DNA of 64,000 bases from positions 1,054,001 through 1,118,000 of the forward strand of contig JAAROD010000054.1 in the NCBI GenBank assembly GCA_012274445.1, given 5' to 3'. The position numbers were made by a program, and so were the translations under genes. The notes under the pieces are model-generated. The model was not told where the DNA came from. It worked only from the letters and a program-made list of their open reading frames with translations, and ran no database searches. Of the stretch, positions 21,638 through 33,756 are shown piece by piece (position 1 is the first letter of the stretch; every line of letters begins with the position of its first letter). The DNA is from Sclerotiophoma versabilis. Its lineage: Eukaryota; Ascomycota; Dothideomycetes; Pleosporales; Didymellaceae.

Positions 21638-24190
21638 ATGCCCCCCAACTCCCGACACGGCGGCCTCTGGACAGGCCTGGCGTGTCTGCTGGCGCTGCAG
21701 GCCCAATTGCCCTTTGCCCATGCGCAGGTCGCGGAGCCGCAGCAGGCCAGCGACGAGCAGCTGCTCTGGGGCGCGTACAAGCCGAACCTGTACTTTGGCG
21801 TGCGGCCGCGCATCCCGAAGAGCCTGACGGGCGGGCTGCTGTGGACGCGGGTCGAGGACTACCAGAGCGTGCAGAACAGTAAGCAGCGCCCGCAACCGCG
21901 CGCCGAGCGGCTGCTGCCAGCGAGCCTGCGCTGACCCCCTCCAGCTTTCCGCCACACATGCGAGCAGCACGAGCTCGACGGCTACGGCTGGGACGAGTAC
22001 GACGTGCGCAGCGGCGGCCGCCAGACCATCCACGACCCGGCCAACCGCATCGACATCACCACCGACTTCATCAAGTTCCCCGGCGGCGACCACGGCGGCA
22101 GCTGGGCCGCCCGCATCAAGGGCACCCCGCGCGAAGATGCCGCCCCCGACCTGGCCACCACCGTCGTCTGGTACAGCACGCTCGAGGGCCTGGGCCGCCT
22201 CGAGCTGCCCCAGCCCAACCTCGACGAGACGGGCATCCCCGGCGACGTCGTCTTCTCCGGCCAGACGCCCGAGCTGGGCGCCTTCGAGCTGCGCGTCACC
22301 GAGGGCCAGGGCGACCACCCGCACTTCGACCACCCCAGCTACGACGAGAAGCCGCTGGACCGCACCCTGGTCCACAGCAGCACCGTGCCCGACGACGCCC
22401 TGTGGCAGATCAAGCCCGTCCTCTTCGCCCACATGAAGAGCCAGATCGACGAGCTGGTCCCCAAGTACGGCCAGGACAATCCGCCGCCGCCCGCCCAGGT
22501 CTACACCATCCAGCACGCCCCCGGCTCCGGCAACATCCACCTGGTCCAGAAGCTCTTCCGCGGCGCCTTCGAGTTCGACGTCATCTTCTCCTCGGCCTCT
22601 GCCCCCGCCCCCATCACCTCCGACGACATCACCACCCAGATCCAGGCCGCCACCTCGGCCTTTGCTGCCCGCTTCGCCGACGTCTTCAAGCCGCAGCCAC
22701 CTTTCCTGCAGGACCGCTACACCGACTTCTCCAAGTCGCTGTTCTCCAACCTCGTCGGCGGCATCGGCTACTTCTACGGCGACTCCCGCGTCGACCGCTC
22801 CTACGACGACGCCTACGACGAGGAAAACGAAGGCTTCTGGGAGGAGGCCGCCGAGGCCCGCGCCAGGAACCAGCCCGAGACTGTCGGCCCGAACGAGCTG
22901 TTCACCAGCATTCCCTCTCGACCCTTCTTCCCCCGTGGCTTCCTCTGGGACGAGGGCTTCCACCTGCTTCCCGTCATCGATTGGGATGTCGACACTACAC
23001 TCGACATCATCAAGAGCTGGTTCAACCTGATGGACGAGGATGGTTGGATCGGTCGTGAGCAGATCCTTGGGCCCGAGGCTCGCAGCAAGGTCCCTGCCGA
23101 GTTCCAAGTCCAGTATCCTCACTACGCTAACCCACCCACGCTGTTCATGGTCATCAACTCGTTCCTCGACAAGCTCGACGCGCAGAAAAACGAATCAGTC
23201 AACAAGAAGCTGCTGCACGACAAGTCATACTACATGCACCTCGCTGACCGCGAGGCCGCATTGCAGTACCTCCGCGACCTGTATCCGCTCCTCAAGCGCC
23301 ACTACTTCTGGTTCCGCAAGACACAGGCAGGCGACATCAAGAGCTACGACCGCGACGCTTTCTCTTCCAAGGAAGGTTACCGCTGGAGGGGACGCACACC
23401 TCAGCACATCCTCACCTCGGGTCTCGACGACTACCCCCGCGCCCAGCCACCGCACCCTGGTGAGCTGCATGTTGACCTCATCAGCTGGATGGGCATGATG
23501 ACACGCGCCATCAACCGCATCGCTGTATACCTGGACGAAGATGAGGATGCAGCCGAGTTTGCCAAGTACGATGAGGCCATCATCCGCAACATTGACGATC
23601 TGCACTGGTCCAGCAAGGAGAAGGCATACTGCGACGCTACCATTGACGATTACGAGGAGAACGCTCATGTATGCCACAAGGGTTACATCTCCCTCTTCCC
23701 CTTCTTGACCGGCCTTGTCGACAAGGACAGCAAGCACCTCGGCGCGATTCTCGATCTCATTGGCGACGAAGACCACCTTTGGTCTGACTATGGGCTCAGG
23801 AGTTTGAGCAAGTCCGACGAGCTGTACCACACCGGCGAAGACTACTGGCGCGGACCTATCTGGATCAACATGAACTACTTGGCTGTGCAGCAGCTTTTGG
23901 TAAGCCTCACCTTCCTTCAACAGCTTCTTGCAAGCTAACAAACACAGAACGTCGCTCAAGCAAAGGGACCGCATCAGAAGCGCGCCAAGCAGCTGTACAC
24001 TGATCTTCGCAAGAACCTCGTCAACACCGTCTACGAAAGCTGGAAGGAGACGGGCTTTGCCTGGGAGCAGTACAACCCTGAAACGGGCAAAGGTCAGAGG
24101 ACGCAGCACTTCACTGGTTGGACGAGCTTGGTTGTCAAGATCATGGCTATGCCGGACCTTGGTGGGGAATCTGTTAGGGATGAGCTCTAG
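21638..24190 (+). CDS. CWH41: Mannosyl-oligosaccharide glucosidase I (GH63)
   Basis: Model: join(21638..21878, 21945..23899, 23948..24190), 812 aa, introns of 66 and 48 bp. The start MPPNSRHGGLWTGL leads into a hydrophobic stretch ending FAHAQ, a signal peptide or anchor for the ER. The GH63 N-terminal domain (LLWGAYKPNLYFGVRPRIPK, GLLWTRVEDYQS, CEQHELDGYGWDEYD) is followed by the (alpha/alpha)6 catalytic domain (RPFFPRGFLWDEGFHLLPV, WLDR-like segments, DYWRGPIWINMNYLAVQQLL, GWTSLVVKIMAMP). Function: removes the terminal alpha-1,2-glucose from Glc3Man9GlcNAc2 just after transfer to protein; needed for glycoprotein quality control and cell wall. Exon 2 is strikingly GC-rich at its 5' half. Length is normal for the family. 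Confidence 0.95.
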
Positions 24191-24824
24191 ATACGTAGAG
24201 AGATGGGCTGGACGAAGAATCGATTTCTATGGTCATGGACGATGTACTGTTAGGCAGATGTTTTGAGCGAAAGGGGTAATACCGAGCAGGCAAGGTCGAA
24301 GTTCAAGAGCGTGATATGCGACGGCCACCTCGTTCGTGCGGCCTGACTGCTTTCCATTTTCCTATATTGAATTGGCAATGGCGGCTTCATGGCTGTTCGT
24401 GAAGGTTGGGCAGTTTCTGTGGTGTCAATCAGCAGGCAGTAGAAATTATTAGAAGGCTGCAGAATAAACACTGCATGATAAAAAAAAATCCCCCTCACTC
24501 CTTGCCAGCCAATCTCCCCAACATCTTCTCGCCTCATTCTACAAATCCGACCAGTACTGCAGCGAACAAACAATCTTATTTGGTTATCTCACCATGCACG
24601 TCAGTGTCAACACACTTTCTATGTCTTCCTCCGTAGCTGCATCGTAGTCATCGTTCTCCAATTGAAACTCTGCACACCAATGCTTTTCAACAACACACTA
24701 GACAACTTGATCTAAATCATCACCACAACTAAATGCTGCAAAAGACCATTGTGTATTCGAGCTCCTGCCACCTTACAATCTGTGTCATCAGGTTGAAAAG
24801 GTAAAAGATATTGTCCAAAGCCTC
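24191..24824. other. Intergenic, nothing recognised
   Basis: 3' flank of the glucosidase gene, AT-rich around 24,470-24,700. No RNA gene or repeat was recognised. Confidence 0.45.
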
Positions 24825-25283
24825 CTACGCCGCACCAATCCCACAAGTATGCGACAGATAACCGTCTTCGTCGAAGGCCAGCATGGCCCTTCTGATACCG
24901 TACCACGTTAGCGTCTCATCGCCATCATTAAATTCAAGTAGCAGCCTCACATCTGTACGGACGTCTACATCCAACGTCAGTATGATCTCCTTCGAGCTCG
25001 CGGCTGCAATGCTCGAGCCACATTTCTGACACGTCGCCTACTATATCAAGGGTAGTATCCGTTTCACTGAAAGGAGCAGCTGCAGTAGACTGTAACAGCG
25101 TTTAGCGACACATACTGTACTTGTTCGTGTGGGAGTTGTCGGAGAGCATATATTACCGCAAGCATGTGTCGTCAAAGATGTACTTGCAGTAGAATTGACC
25201 TAGGAACGAAGCTGGAGCGTGAGTAGAAACGAAAGGCTCACGACCAACGCCGAATATGTAAGCGCAACGAAAGAGTTAAGCAT
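24825..25283 (-). CDS. Possible small secreted protein gene (structure unresolved)
   Basis: ATG at 25,283 opens MLNSFVALTYSALV, a short signal-peptide-like start ending at a GTGAGC donor. Near 25,157-25,200, after a CCTAG acceptor, one frame reads QFYCKYIFDDTCLR, typical of small secreted fungal proteins. From 25,031 down to a TAG at 24,825-24,827 a 68-codon frame reads CQKCGSSIAAASSKEIILTL and continues to GYLSHTCGIGAA. A different frame (ETDTTLDIVGDVSEM...) reaches a TGA at 24,934-24,936 and splices more cleanly to CLR. I could not find one model that uses all parts, so this may be a decayed gene. No family is assigned. Confidence 0.3.
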
Positions 25284-25588
25284 GATGGTGTTTTGATTAA
25301 AGTGGACGAATTCTGTCTGCACCTGTGCTGTAACCTTGTTTAATTTCATATTGAGCCTTGAACAAAATGAGTGAAATTAACTTTGTTCAAGACGTTGCAC
25401 AGCAACAAATTACGTACTAGGGCTAAGGAGATTTTGAATCAGAACACCCCCAAGCCAAAAAGACAATGCTTCGAGAATTAGTCTTGTACGGAGCTGAAAA
25501 GTAAAGCGAGAGCAATTTGTTCTGACAAAAAGTCATGATGAAACCCACTCCATGCATTGTCCGTGTCCAAGAGAGTCCTGGTAGTCTC

Positions 25589-28369
25589 TCACTCCACCCT
25601 CATCCCAGCAGCTTCACCAACATGAGTGAGTGGAGCTACCGGGTGTTGTTCACGTCTGAATCCAACCTTGACTCGACCAATGCGCGACATCTTCTCTTCG
25701 AATCTGGTTTCCATCCGCAGCACCGTCTCTCTGTACATAGTCGAGGTAGTCCAGTCGTATGAGCAACCAACAATGCGCTTCATGCCACCCTCCGACCCCG
25801 CCATGAGGAAGCAGGTTGGTGGCCGGGTGGCAAGAAACAGAGTTACCGTCATGTTACCTGTTTACTGTTAGCTGTCTTTGCTAGAGGTAGATAAAGCGTA
25901 ATGATGCTTGCCTGTGTCTACCAACGTGAACAATCTCTGCTCCCCCGGCCCAGCGTGCTTACACCTCTCGACAAGCTCACTAATTTCCGGATCCGTAGTA
26001 GGATCAACGGCCATGCACTCATTGTGACAGTTCCTTTGATGCCGCGATAGCGGGCTCGCATAAGCCGTCCACCTCAATCGGGCCAGTCTGCCGCCAAAGA
26101 TCTGTGACTCAATCGTCTCAATCGGCATGTAGCCCTCGAATCCAAACAGCCAGCACTGCTGATCCCAGAACTTGCCAAGATACAGCAAGCGCAGAAGCCA
26201 GGGTGCGAGGAAGGAGAGAAAAATCGAGTAGATGATGAGGAAAACGCCAGCACCTTGAATGGGGGACAGACCTGGCGTTCCCGAGTAGTTTGGTATAGCA
26301 ACGAGCACGAGACCAATGAAGAAGGTAAGACCGCTGAGTCGCAGCAACTTCTCTGCGATCCAACGCCCCCAAGATTCACGCCGCGTATTGGCCACGGGGG
26401 TGAAAGACTTCCAGCGCACGTTGGCCGCGCGGCAGCCATCAAGGATGACGGTGTCGTCGTGTCCTATCCCGGCAATTTCGACTCCCTCAGGGAGTATTTC
26501 CCAAAGTTTTGCCCCGTATGCGTCATCCATGGTATGCCATGGCTGATTGGGAGTCCTAGGAAGTACGCAGATCAAGCGCTCTAGGAGTTGGTCGCTACCG
26601 TTTGCCATGGACAGACTGCAAGGCTTAGCATAGGTCACAGTGGCGGATCAGCAGTCGTCTTACCGTGCAAAGGCTTGAAACGCAGTATCGGTAGGGTCAA
26701 TTCTAGGCCGAACACGGACGAGGCCCATCAGTGCATAGCTGTGATCGCCAGGAAGATACTGATAGGTTTTGCGCTTGTGAAGGCACTCCAGTGCGAGCGT
26801 CACCAGCTCAAGCTGGCTCAAGATAAGGTTACCTTCGTAATGGTCGATGAGCTATGAAGTCAGCAAAGTCAACAATCACAATCAGAGATACGCCTACCTG
26901 GCGCGCAATGTGAGCATCTTCCTTCCACACTTTAGCTGCAAACTGGTTCTTCGGAATGCGTAGTGGCTGCTTGAGGTCACTCCCACGCAAGTAGACCTTG
27001 ATATCTCTGCCAGCAGGTGCAAGTAGGACCTCCGGGAATGTCCAGATCCGGTTGCCCCACTGTTGCAACATGAGATCTACAGTGTTAATGTCTTGTCTTT
27101 TCTTTGGTGGCTGTCCAACAGCAATGACCAGGGACTGAGCACCCCGTATCACATCACAGATCCGATAGACCTAGTTGGTATTAGTAGAGGCACCAAATCA
27201 AGATAGTCTCCACCTACATCTTCTTGAAGTTGATCTGGTTCTGGCATACAAGAGCAGCCAACCCAGTATGCTATCACGCCCGCCTTGCGAGCAGCTGCAT
27301 CGGCCATCTGATGCAATGCCATGAGATCCTCGTTGCTTTGGAACTGCTCTGCTGTATACGCAATGAAGACATATGACAAGTTGCGCTCGGTCTTGTACTG
27401 TGTGATCCACTCTTCTACGTTCATGATCAATGCCGGTTCATCTGGCTCCCGTATAAAGCAGAGGTATCGAGGACGTAGGACACGTTCAGTAACCGGATTC
27501 GCACTACTGCCACCTCTTGGAATGTCTAGTTCCATAGCATTGCGTGCTACTTTAGGGTAGCCATAATACCTGTAAGGCACCGGATCGTAACATCCGCCAT
27601 TTCGAGGAGGAAGCGAAGCAGAGCTCGGGCTGGAGATCTGGGTTTTTATCAGACCAAACTAGTAGCAAATGCCGGTACTACAACATACCACAAACGTGAT
27701 CACTAAAGACGTGATGAACCATTTGAAGCAGAGCATAGGCATATCTGATGAACCGTTAGTGTATTATTTTGAATCTTACGAGACACAACCTACCCTCATT
27801 GGTGGGTTTACCATCATTTTTATCAGGATCCACATGGTTAAAAGGCCAGTTTGCCAACCTCAGATATCTTGGAGCTATGTTGCGGATGAACGTGCGGCGG
27901 TACGTGGACGTGACATCGTTGTCATATATGTCGTCCGTAGCTTGTACGACCAGCTTAGAGACCTTGCCGTCCCATGATGAAAGATAACCTATGATGTCAA
28001 TCCCTGCAATTAGGTGCACATATAACATATACTACACTCACGATCATCATAGTCGCCCGCCCACTCGCGTTCGAAGGCATCCCGGTGACGATATCTTGCC
28101 AGTTTTTGATATCCTAATCCGGGCTTGCCTGTTATTGTTAGTCCAATGTTTCGAACGACCTCTGATAATCTTACGGTATGCATTCGGAAACCCCCATTTC
28201 CACGATGTGTGTGGGTCAAACCAATGCCTGGAGCCTTTTAGCTGCATTGGGACGTACTGTAGTTCTTTCGTTAGTGTTTGCAAAGTTCATAACTTTGAGA
28301 TCGCAGGTATCGTACCGGACTATAAGGCTTCTCATGGCTCGAGATCCCGTCACCCGACGCTTCGGCCAT
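25589..28369 (-). CDS. HET-like multi-exon membrane protein, function unknown
   Basis: Ten-exon model: complement(25589..25857, 25912..26615, 26664..26851, 26898..27170, 27218..27637, 27689..27744, 27794..28003, 28042..28128, 28175..28256, 28316..28369), 780 aa; all nine introns (38-59 bp) restore frame. One hydrophobic helix near residue 155 (FITSLVITFVISS) and a pair after about residue 540 (LTFFIGLVLVAIP, GVFLIIYSIFLSFLAPWLL) suggest a membrane protein. The middle (LSYVFIAYTAEQF, WGNRIWTFPEVLLAP, DHSYALMGLV) is reminiscent of HET-domain proteins, where R.WT.QE.LLAP and D..YALLGL motifs occur. The end carries TLVDTG|NMTVTLFLATRPP, joined by a GC-AG intron (25858-25911). HET proteins act in non-self recognition, but this assignment rests on short motifs only. 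No enzymatic motif is seen. Confidence 0.7.
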
Positions 28370-30364
28370 TTTGCGAATAATCTTCTGCTATAGATCGTCC
28401 GTTACCGGAGACAAGAACAAAGTTGAGCGAGTGGGTTTGGCTTTGGGATATAATGAACCGATTGAACCGGGTAAGGGCTCGTTGTGTCCTATGTATATCA
28501 TGTTACCGAAGGCAGATGGACAGCAGGAGTATGTTTACCTGAGTAGAGAAGGTCAACTGTGGCTTGTAGATTGGACCCGGTTCTGCGACACGCTGTGGCT
28601 GAACGAAGACTGGATGTGTCGCGAACAGAGAGCTCGAGTTGGAGGTACCTCCGTGCGCTGGTAGGCCCTGAGGGATCACTGAGCTTGGCGGATACAGAGA
28701 GCTTGGAGCGAAACCTCCGCCGTGTGCTACGTGGCCCTAGGGTCGCGTTAACCTACGCAACAATCGATAATTTGTTAAGACGTGATCACAAACAGTTGGG
28801 GTTGAAATGCTCTGTACGAAAGCACTGCCGTTGGGAATGTAACCACCACCGTGCGAAGGATGTGCAGGGTATGCCTAGGTACGGTCAGAGATTGAGATGC
28901 CCGAACGAGCGATCCACCAACATACCATACAAACCGGAAGCGTCAACCTCTCATAGAGACAACTTATGTGACGAGGTATCGAGATATGTAGACTATGAGA
29001 TAAAGCATCAGCAACCTTGATATGCTTTGGGGTCAAATATTGGCAAGTGCAACAAGAAATGCTACCATAAACGCCAACAATGCATGTTCGTTTCGACCCC
29101 CGCGTCGGTATAATGCATGCAGTTCATCCTGGTAATTCTCCAGCAAACAACTCAAGCCTAGCAGACCTCGACTGTTCTAATTTGCGCCATCAGTTGTTGT
29201 GGCTTCGGTATTTGCCATCCTGTCGTGCTCCTGCCAGGGACTACATCTATACCCTTGAAGCTCTCTTGCCGCCTTTGTCGTTTGATGCTGACCATAAGTT
29301 TCACTTTTGTAAGCTGCGACAGGCTGCAATGTCACTCAGAAATGAGCTTGAGCCACGGATGGTGTCCTCCACTATCATACTGTTGCTTATTGCCTTAGCC
29401 AAACGTGGAAATTTTGGCCCCCACAGTGTACAAGACAGCAGTGTCGCCTCGCCATAATTGGCATATAACTAATATTGGAATGGCTGATAGATGAAGAACC
29501 GAGAGCTGGGGTAGGGCTCGCTCACCCTTGTACTTGACTCGATCTATGTAGGGGTTCTTTTGGCATTTCAGCCTCCACACCGATAGTTCGGCCCGTTCCC
29601 TTCCCCACCTACAGGCGAACGACGGTAGCTACCAGCGGATCACTTGTGTCCGCGTCGACCGCTGCTGGGCGTCCCTCAATCTGAAGCTAGTTGCACGTCA
29701 TTCGGGTACGGTCTTCGAGAGATGCGCGCTTCTTGCGGAGTGTGACTCGCATTTACGACGCCATAGCTGGTCTAAGCCGTATGAATGAAGTCTCAAGTGG
29801 TCGACAGCCCCTGATCTTTTCAGGTCTTTTGCACTCGCTACTGAAGATGCGCGCAGGGATGCTTATCGTCACTTGTCAGTCTTCCCTCTCATTGGCCGGG
29901 TGTTCTTCGCTTTTCTCGCGTTCGCGACCTTTGAGGGTTGCACATGATTTCGATGTGGAGTGCGTACTGATTGGTATCTTGGCTTTTTCAGCCTTTCGTT
30001 CCCGCCTTCTTTGAGAACCCGAAGCGCCAGCGGCTCTGCTCAGTCCTATGAGAAAGGCCGAAATATATCACACTAAGTTCAGCTGGCATGGTTGTGGTCT
30101 CCTTTAGTGGTCACAGCTGAGGATGGTGAAATGATCCTCGTCCCGAGATGTATCATAAGGCGATTTTCGATACTGTCGCTTCAGCCTCTATACAGGAGGC
30201 CGACAGCCGGGGAACAAGCGTATGTAGGCGAGTAATTGGACTTGGGCAATCAAAGACAGCTGGTCCATGCACGAGCGAATGACTGAGTATTAGTGCTGCC
30301 CATGATGACACTATCGTGAGATAATCGCAACGATTGCCAGTAACTATCTGTTCGAAGGGTAGAC
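28370..30364. other. 2-kb intergenic stretch without a supported gene
   Basis: Open frames exist (for example 28,371-28,664, 28,559-29,020 and 29,080-29,457 on +), but the first two lack an ATG start and none shows a recognisable domain or splice pattern. Composition is normal, without RIP-like bias. The stretch lies between two divergent genes, so it holds both promoters. Nothing else is recognised. Confidence 0.4.
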
Positions 30365-32006
30365 ATGGCTGCATTTCGAAGTTTGACCGCAGATCGCAAC
30401 CCACTCGAGGCATTCAAGCTTGAAGCCTCAAGGTATCGCGGTCCGAAATCGATTGGTATGAAGTATAAAGATACCGAAACCGGATTGCCTTTGCACGTTT
30501 TTGAGTGGTCGCAGAGCAGCCAGGACGGAATGGAGGAAAGCAACATCAGATCTGTATCTGAATTGGAGGCACGGGATCCAGTAACTGTCCGAGTGATGTA
30601 AGTGCTACCGTAACAGAGAACCGCGCAGAGCTAATTTCTGTAGCTTCGCTCCGCGAGACATTCCTGATCCAGAAAATGTGAGTGGGCTGGCAGGTTTATT
30701 TGAACGGTTCAAGATACCGAGCGCCTATATTGCAGAGAGCATGCAGAACATCTCTCAATCTTTTGCAGCGCAGAAGGATATCGATGGTACGATGTATGTG
30801 TGGTTTCACTTCCTTTGTAAGACCTTTTCCGGTACGCGAAGTCGAACTTTGCAGCAGCGAACAGCCGCAAAAGACAGCAACGATACCGAGCAAGCGCGTA
30901 TCAACGCAAATAGCCAAAGCCAAGCGGATTTCGATTGGCTAAAGCCTGGATTTGTCCTGAGAGTGAGAAAATCACAAGGTTTACTCAGGACGCCTAACCG
31001 CACGAGAACTTCAAGCAGTGACGCAACTATAGCTGCCAATTCTACTGAGCCGTCAGTCGAGTTGTTCTGTTTCGGCGCACCAGCATCTTTAGGCGACCGT
31101 TTCCGTAAGATGAAAGATATTGCGATCTGCAACGATCTGATGCAAGATCCGTACGTTCTACTGGAGGTCGTCCTGGAAGAGATGTACAAATTGCTTGATC
31201 ACACTGGTTGGGCCATAGCCCATATATTCGGTGAGATAGAGGTGGTGAGTCTATCCTCAAGGTATTTTGGACATTGACGATAATTGACAACACATCAGGG
31301 GACCCTAGAGCTAGCAATAACACCTGGAAAGGCCAACCAGTTACCCCGTGACCACTTCACTGGTCTCCACAATCTCGCGAAGCATACCACTTACCTGCGT
31401 GAGAATTGCGACTCCGCGCTTGCAACGCTCGCAGGCTTACAACATCACCACGCAGCGGTAATCGGCGACCATCCCGAGGCTGCTCAGGAGTTCACACGAC
31501 AGGCATTCCAGTATCGAAAAACGCTCCTCCAATCCACACAACGCCGCCTAGCAAGCTTGGACAAGCGCATGGCGAACATTATCCAGCTTTCTTTCCACCT
31601 CGTTACTGTAGGCGACAGTCGAATCATGCAGTCCGAGAATCAGAGTATGAAGACCATCGCAGTGACGACACTAATTTTCATGCCACTTAGCACAATTGCT
31701 GGTATCTTCGGGACGCAGTTCATGAAGTTGGATGAAGACGTGCCCTTTCATATACGCGTCTCCCAGGACTTCTGGCTGCTTTGGGTTATTGCGGTGCCGC
31801 TGACTGCCATCGTGATCATAATCTGGCGTGTATGGTACTACGACGCGAGAGGACGCTTGGTTGATGAGCTGCCACCGCGAGGAAAGCGTGAACGTGGGTG
31901 GTTGGGATGGAAAACTGCAATCCTCTTAAGGAGAAAACAGCATATCATGGTGCGTACGGACTACGAGAAAGCCTACGATGCTAGAGTGACTGTCGCTTCC
32001 ACTTGA
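30365..32006 (+). CDS. CorA-like two-helix membrane protein
   Basis: Model: join(30365..30597, 30644..31244, 31299..32006), 513 aa, introns of 46 and 54 bp. The C-terminus has the CorA/MRS2-like layout: a long helical stretch (FQYRKTLLQSTQRRLASLDK, RMANIIQLSFHLVTVGDSR), then TM1 at about 397-417 (MKTIAVTTLIFMPLSTIAGI) and TM2 at about 436-456 (FWLLWVIAVPLTAIVIIIW), and a basic tail. The family's GMN pore motif after TM1 reads GTQ (IFGTQF), so Mg2+ transport cannot be assumed. Fungal genomes hold many such CorA-like proteins, often described beside ankyrin or HET-type proteins. The first 270 residues are not recognised. The start ATG is preceded closely by an in-frame TAA. Confidence 0.8.
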
Positions 32007-32356
32007 ATATCTTGACTGCTTCTTCTTGAATTCAGCTTCTTTATCACTTGACTGTCTTGCCTGATGACCATCTTGACGAGTGCACATGTGCTTTGTTAGC
32101 AATTATGTGTAGGCAGGCAAGCGCTGAGGAAGCGCTTTCACACCATTTGCACCTCGTTACTTACTAGTAGATATTTGACAGCAGCTGCGACAAACAGCAT
32201 GTCTGTACAGCTTTGCAACAACCCAGTTCGATACAACTCCTTCATCTCAACCCACACTATCATAGGGCACAACACATTGCTACAATCATTCATTCACACA
32301 TTGTTTCGACTGGCAGCATTCTTTGTAAATTCTTAATTAACAGCTTAACCGCAAAC
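32007..32356. other. Intergenic, nothing recognised
   Basis: 3' flank of the CorA-like gene and leader of the next gene. An in-frame open leader precedes the ATG at 32,357. Nothing else was seen. Confidence 0.45.
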
Positions 32357-33433
32357 ATGCCGTCAACACGCTCATCCTCCTTTGCATTGACAGCTCAAGC
32401 CGACGGAGATGCCCAAAACACCAACGCTCCAACTCCCACATCCTCAGCAACCACCACAAGGCTACCACCTGTCAACTCCCGCTCCATATCAGAAGTTTGG
32501 GAATTTTGGAATCAGTCGACAGAAGAAGTAAATCATGCTTTGCAGGAATTAGACGAGCGCTTCAACCCCGAATTTACTCTACCTCCCTTCGAATTACCAA
32601 ACTCCACGCAACGGGCTCCGGATGCAACACCCGGCGACTCATTTGAAGATTCATCTTCTGAGGACTTTCCATCGGCAGACACACCACCTGAAGACTCCAC
32701 ATCCCAGGGTGCAACAATCGATTACACACCGCACGAAGAGTCACCGCCTGAGGGCGTCTCCACAGGCAACGCCCCTCCACCCCCTCCACCCCCTCCACCA
32801 CCGTCACCACCGCATGCCTTCTCAGCTCAGGAAGACCAGCCATACCTGACACGCTTCTGGACAGCTTTACAAAGGAGGCGATGGGTTCGAGCAGCCCGGG
32901 AAGCTCGGGAAGCTCTCGAAGTTAGCTCGCGAACCTCCGACTGGGAACGCGAGTCCGAATCAGGGTCTTCATCCTTGTTGCCCTCACGTTAGGAGCGCCA
33001 GCACATTTACGACATAGAAGGCCCAGATCCGAACCCTGACTATACCAATGTCCGTGATGAATTGAGTATCGCTTAGGAAGCGTCACGCTTTTCCGGCCGT
33101 ACAAGTCTTCCCTTCGGTGTCTCCATAACACTGCGACTTCTGTCGCATACGACACTGCTGGAGTACCGACAGGCAAGAGCACTAGCGGGCCTCGATACTC
33201 TCGAGATGGACGAAGAGATTGCGCGGCGTGTGTTGTTGCAGCCGCAGATGTGGCCGGATATGTACCATCTAATGGAGAGGGCGGGCATTTTGGACTGGGT
33301 GATGAGGTGTAGGGAGGCGGATATTGAGAGGGTGGAAGATGAGCGAGTAGAGCCGACAGTGGAGGGACTGGACGTAGATTGCCGAATTCCGGAAGATGAG
33401 CATGAGAGGGCGATGCTGGGTAGTAGATGGTAG
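32357..33433 (+). pseudogene. Proline/acid-rich hypothetical gene broken by two in-frame TAGs
   Basis: From ATG 32,357 a 211-codon frame codes a Ser/Thr/Pro/acid-rich protein with a run of ten prolines (about residue 140-150), ending LLPSR at TAG 32,990-32,992. The same frame then stays open for 27 codons to a second TAG (33,074-33,076) and for 119 more to a TGG|TAG end at 33,433. These read as protein (HIYDIEGPDPNPDYTNVRDE, LLEYRQARALAGLDTLEMDE, QMWPDMYHLMERAGILDWVM). Both stops differ from CAG (Gln) by one C-to-T change at a CpA. No intron with a reasonable donor removes both stops and keeps frame. It could be a RIP-type or random nonsense allele, or a truncated 211-aa protein. No family is recognised. 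Confidence 0.6.
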
Positions 33434-33756
33434 GTGAGTGCGGATAGAGCAGGCTGGGCTACTGGATATGCTGGCCGGGACTGGGCACGAATGAGCAAGA
33501 CGAATGTCAAATGCATATGCAAGCTATTCGTCTACACATGCCAGCCGCTCCAAGCAAGTCCAAGGCTGAGAGCAACTCCACCCATCTTCTCATCTATGAC
33601 ACAAAGCGCCTTGCTACACGCAAATGCCGACAGGGTATAATGACAAAGTAAAACATTCGTTTCTCAGCGCGCCTTCATGGGCCTTCCTATCCTGGCCCAT
33701 CTTTGAAGAGTGTGCGTGCAATAAATAGAGAGCGCGGGAAGATAGTCCGTGCCGGA
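33434..33756. other. Convergent intergenic region
   Basis: 3' ends of the broken gene (+) and the Hook gene (-) face each other here. No motif was recognised. Confidence 0.45.

Noticed and set aside
21235..21813. Long minus-strand frame with repeated ASRRPTF units
   Set aside because: Produced by the 21-bp minisatellite, which opens frames on both strands; the real genes here are on the plus strand.
21958..23058. 366-codon Arg/Pro/His-rich plus-strand frame
   Set aside because: Out-of-frame shadow of the same exon, with extreme low-complexity composition.
21602..23122. 506-codon minus-strand frame rich in Gly/Val/Asp/Glu
   Set aside because: Antisense shadow of the very GC-rich glucosidase I exon; no domain, and the sense strand is a clear GH63 enzyme.
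28371..29020. Overlapping plus-strand frames beside the HET-like gene
   Set aside because: They begin with TTG and GTG rather than ATG and show no domain, splice pattern or signal peptide.
32880..32905. GGTTCGAGCAGCCCGGG resembling a tRNA B box
   Set aside because: Lies inside a coding frame and lacks an A box and a cloverleaf around it; no tRNA gene was found in the window.
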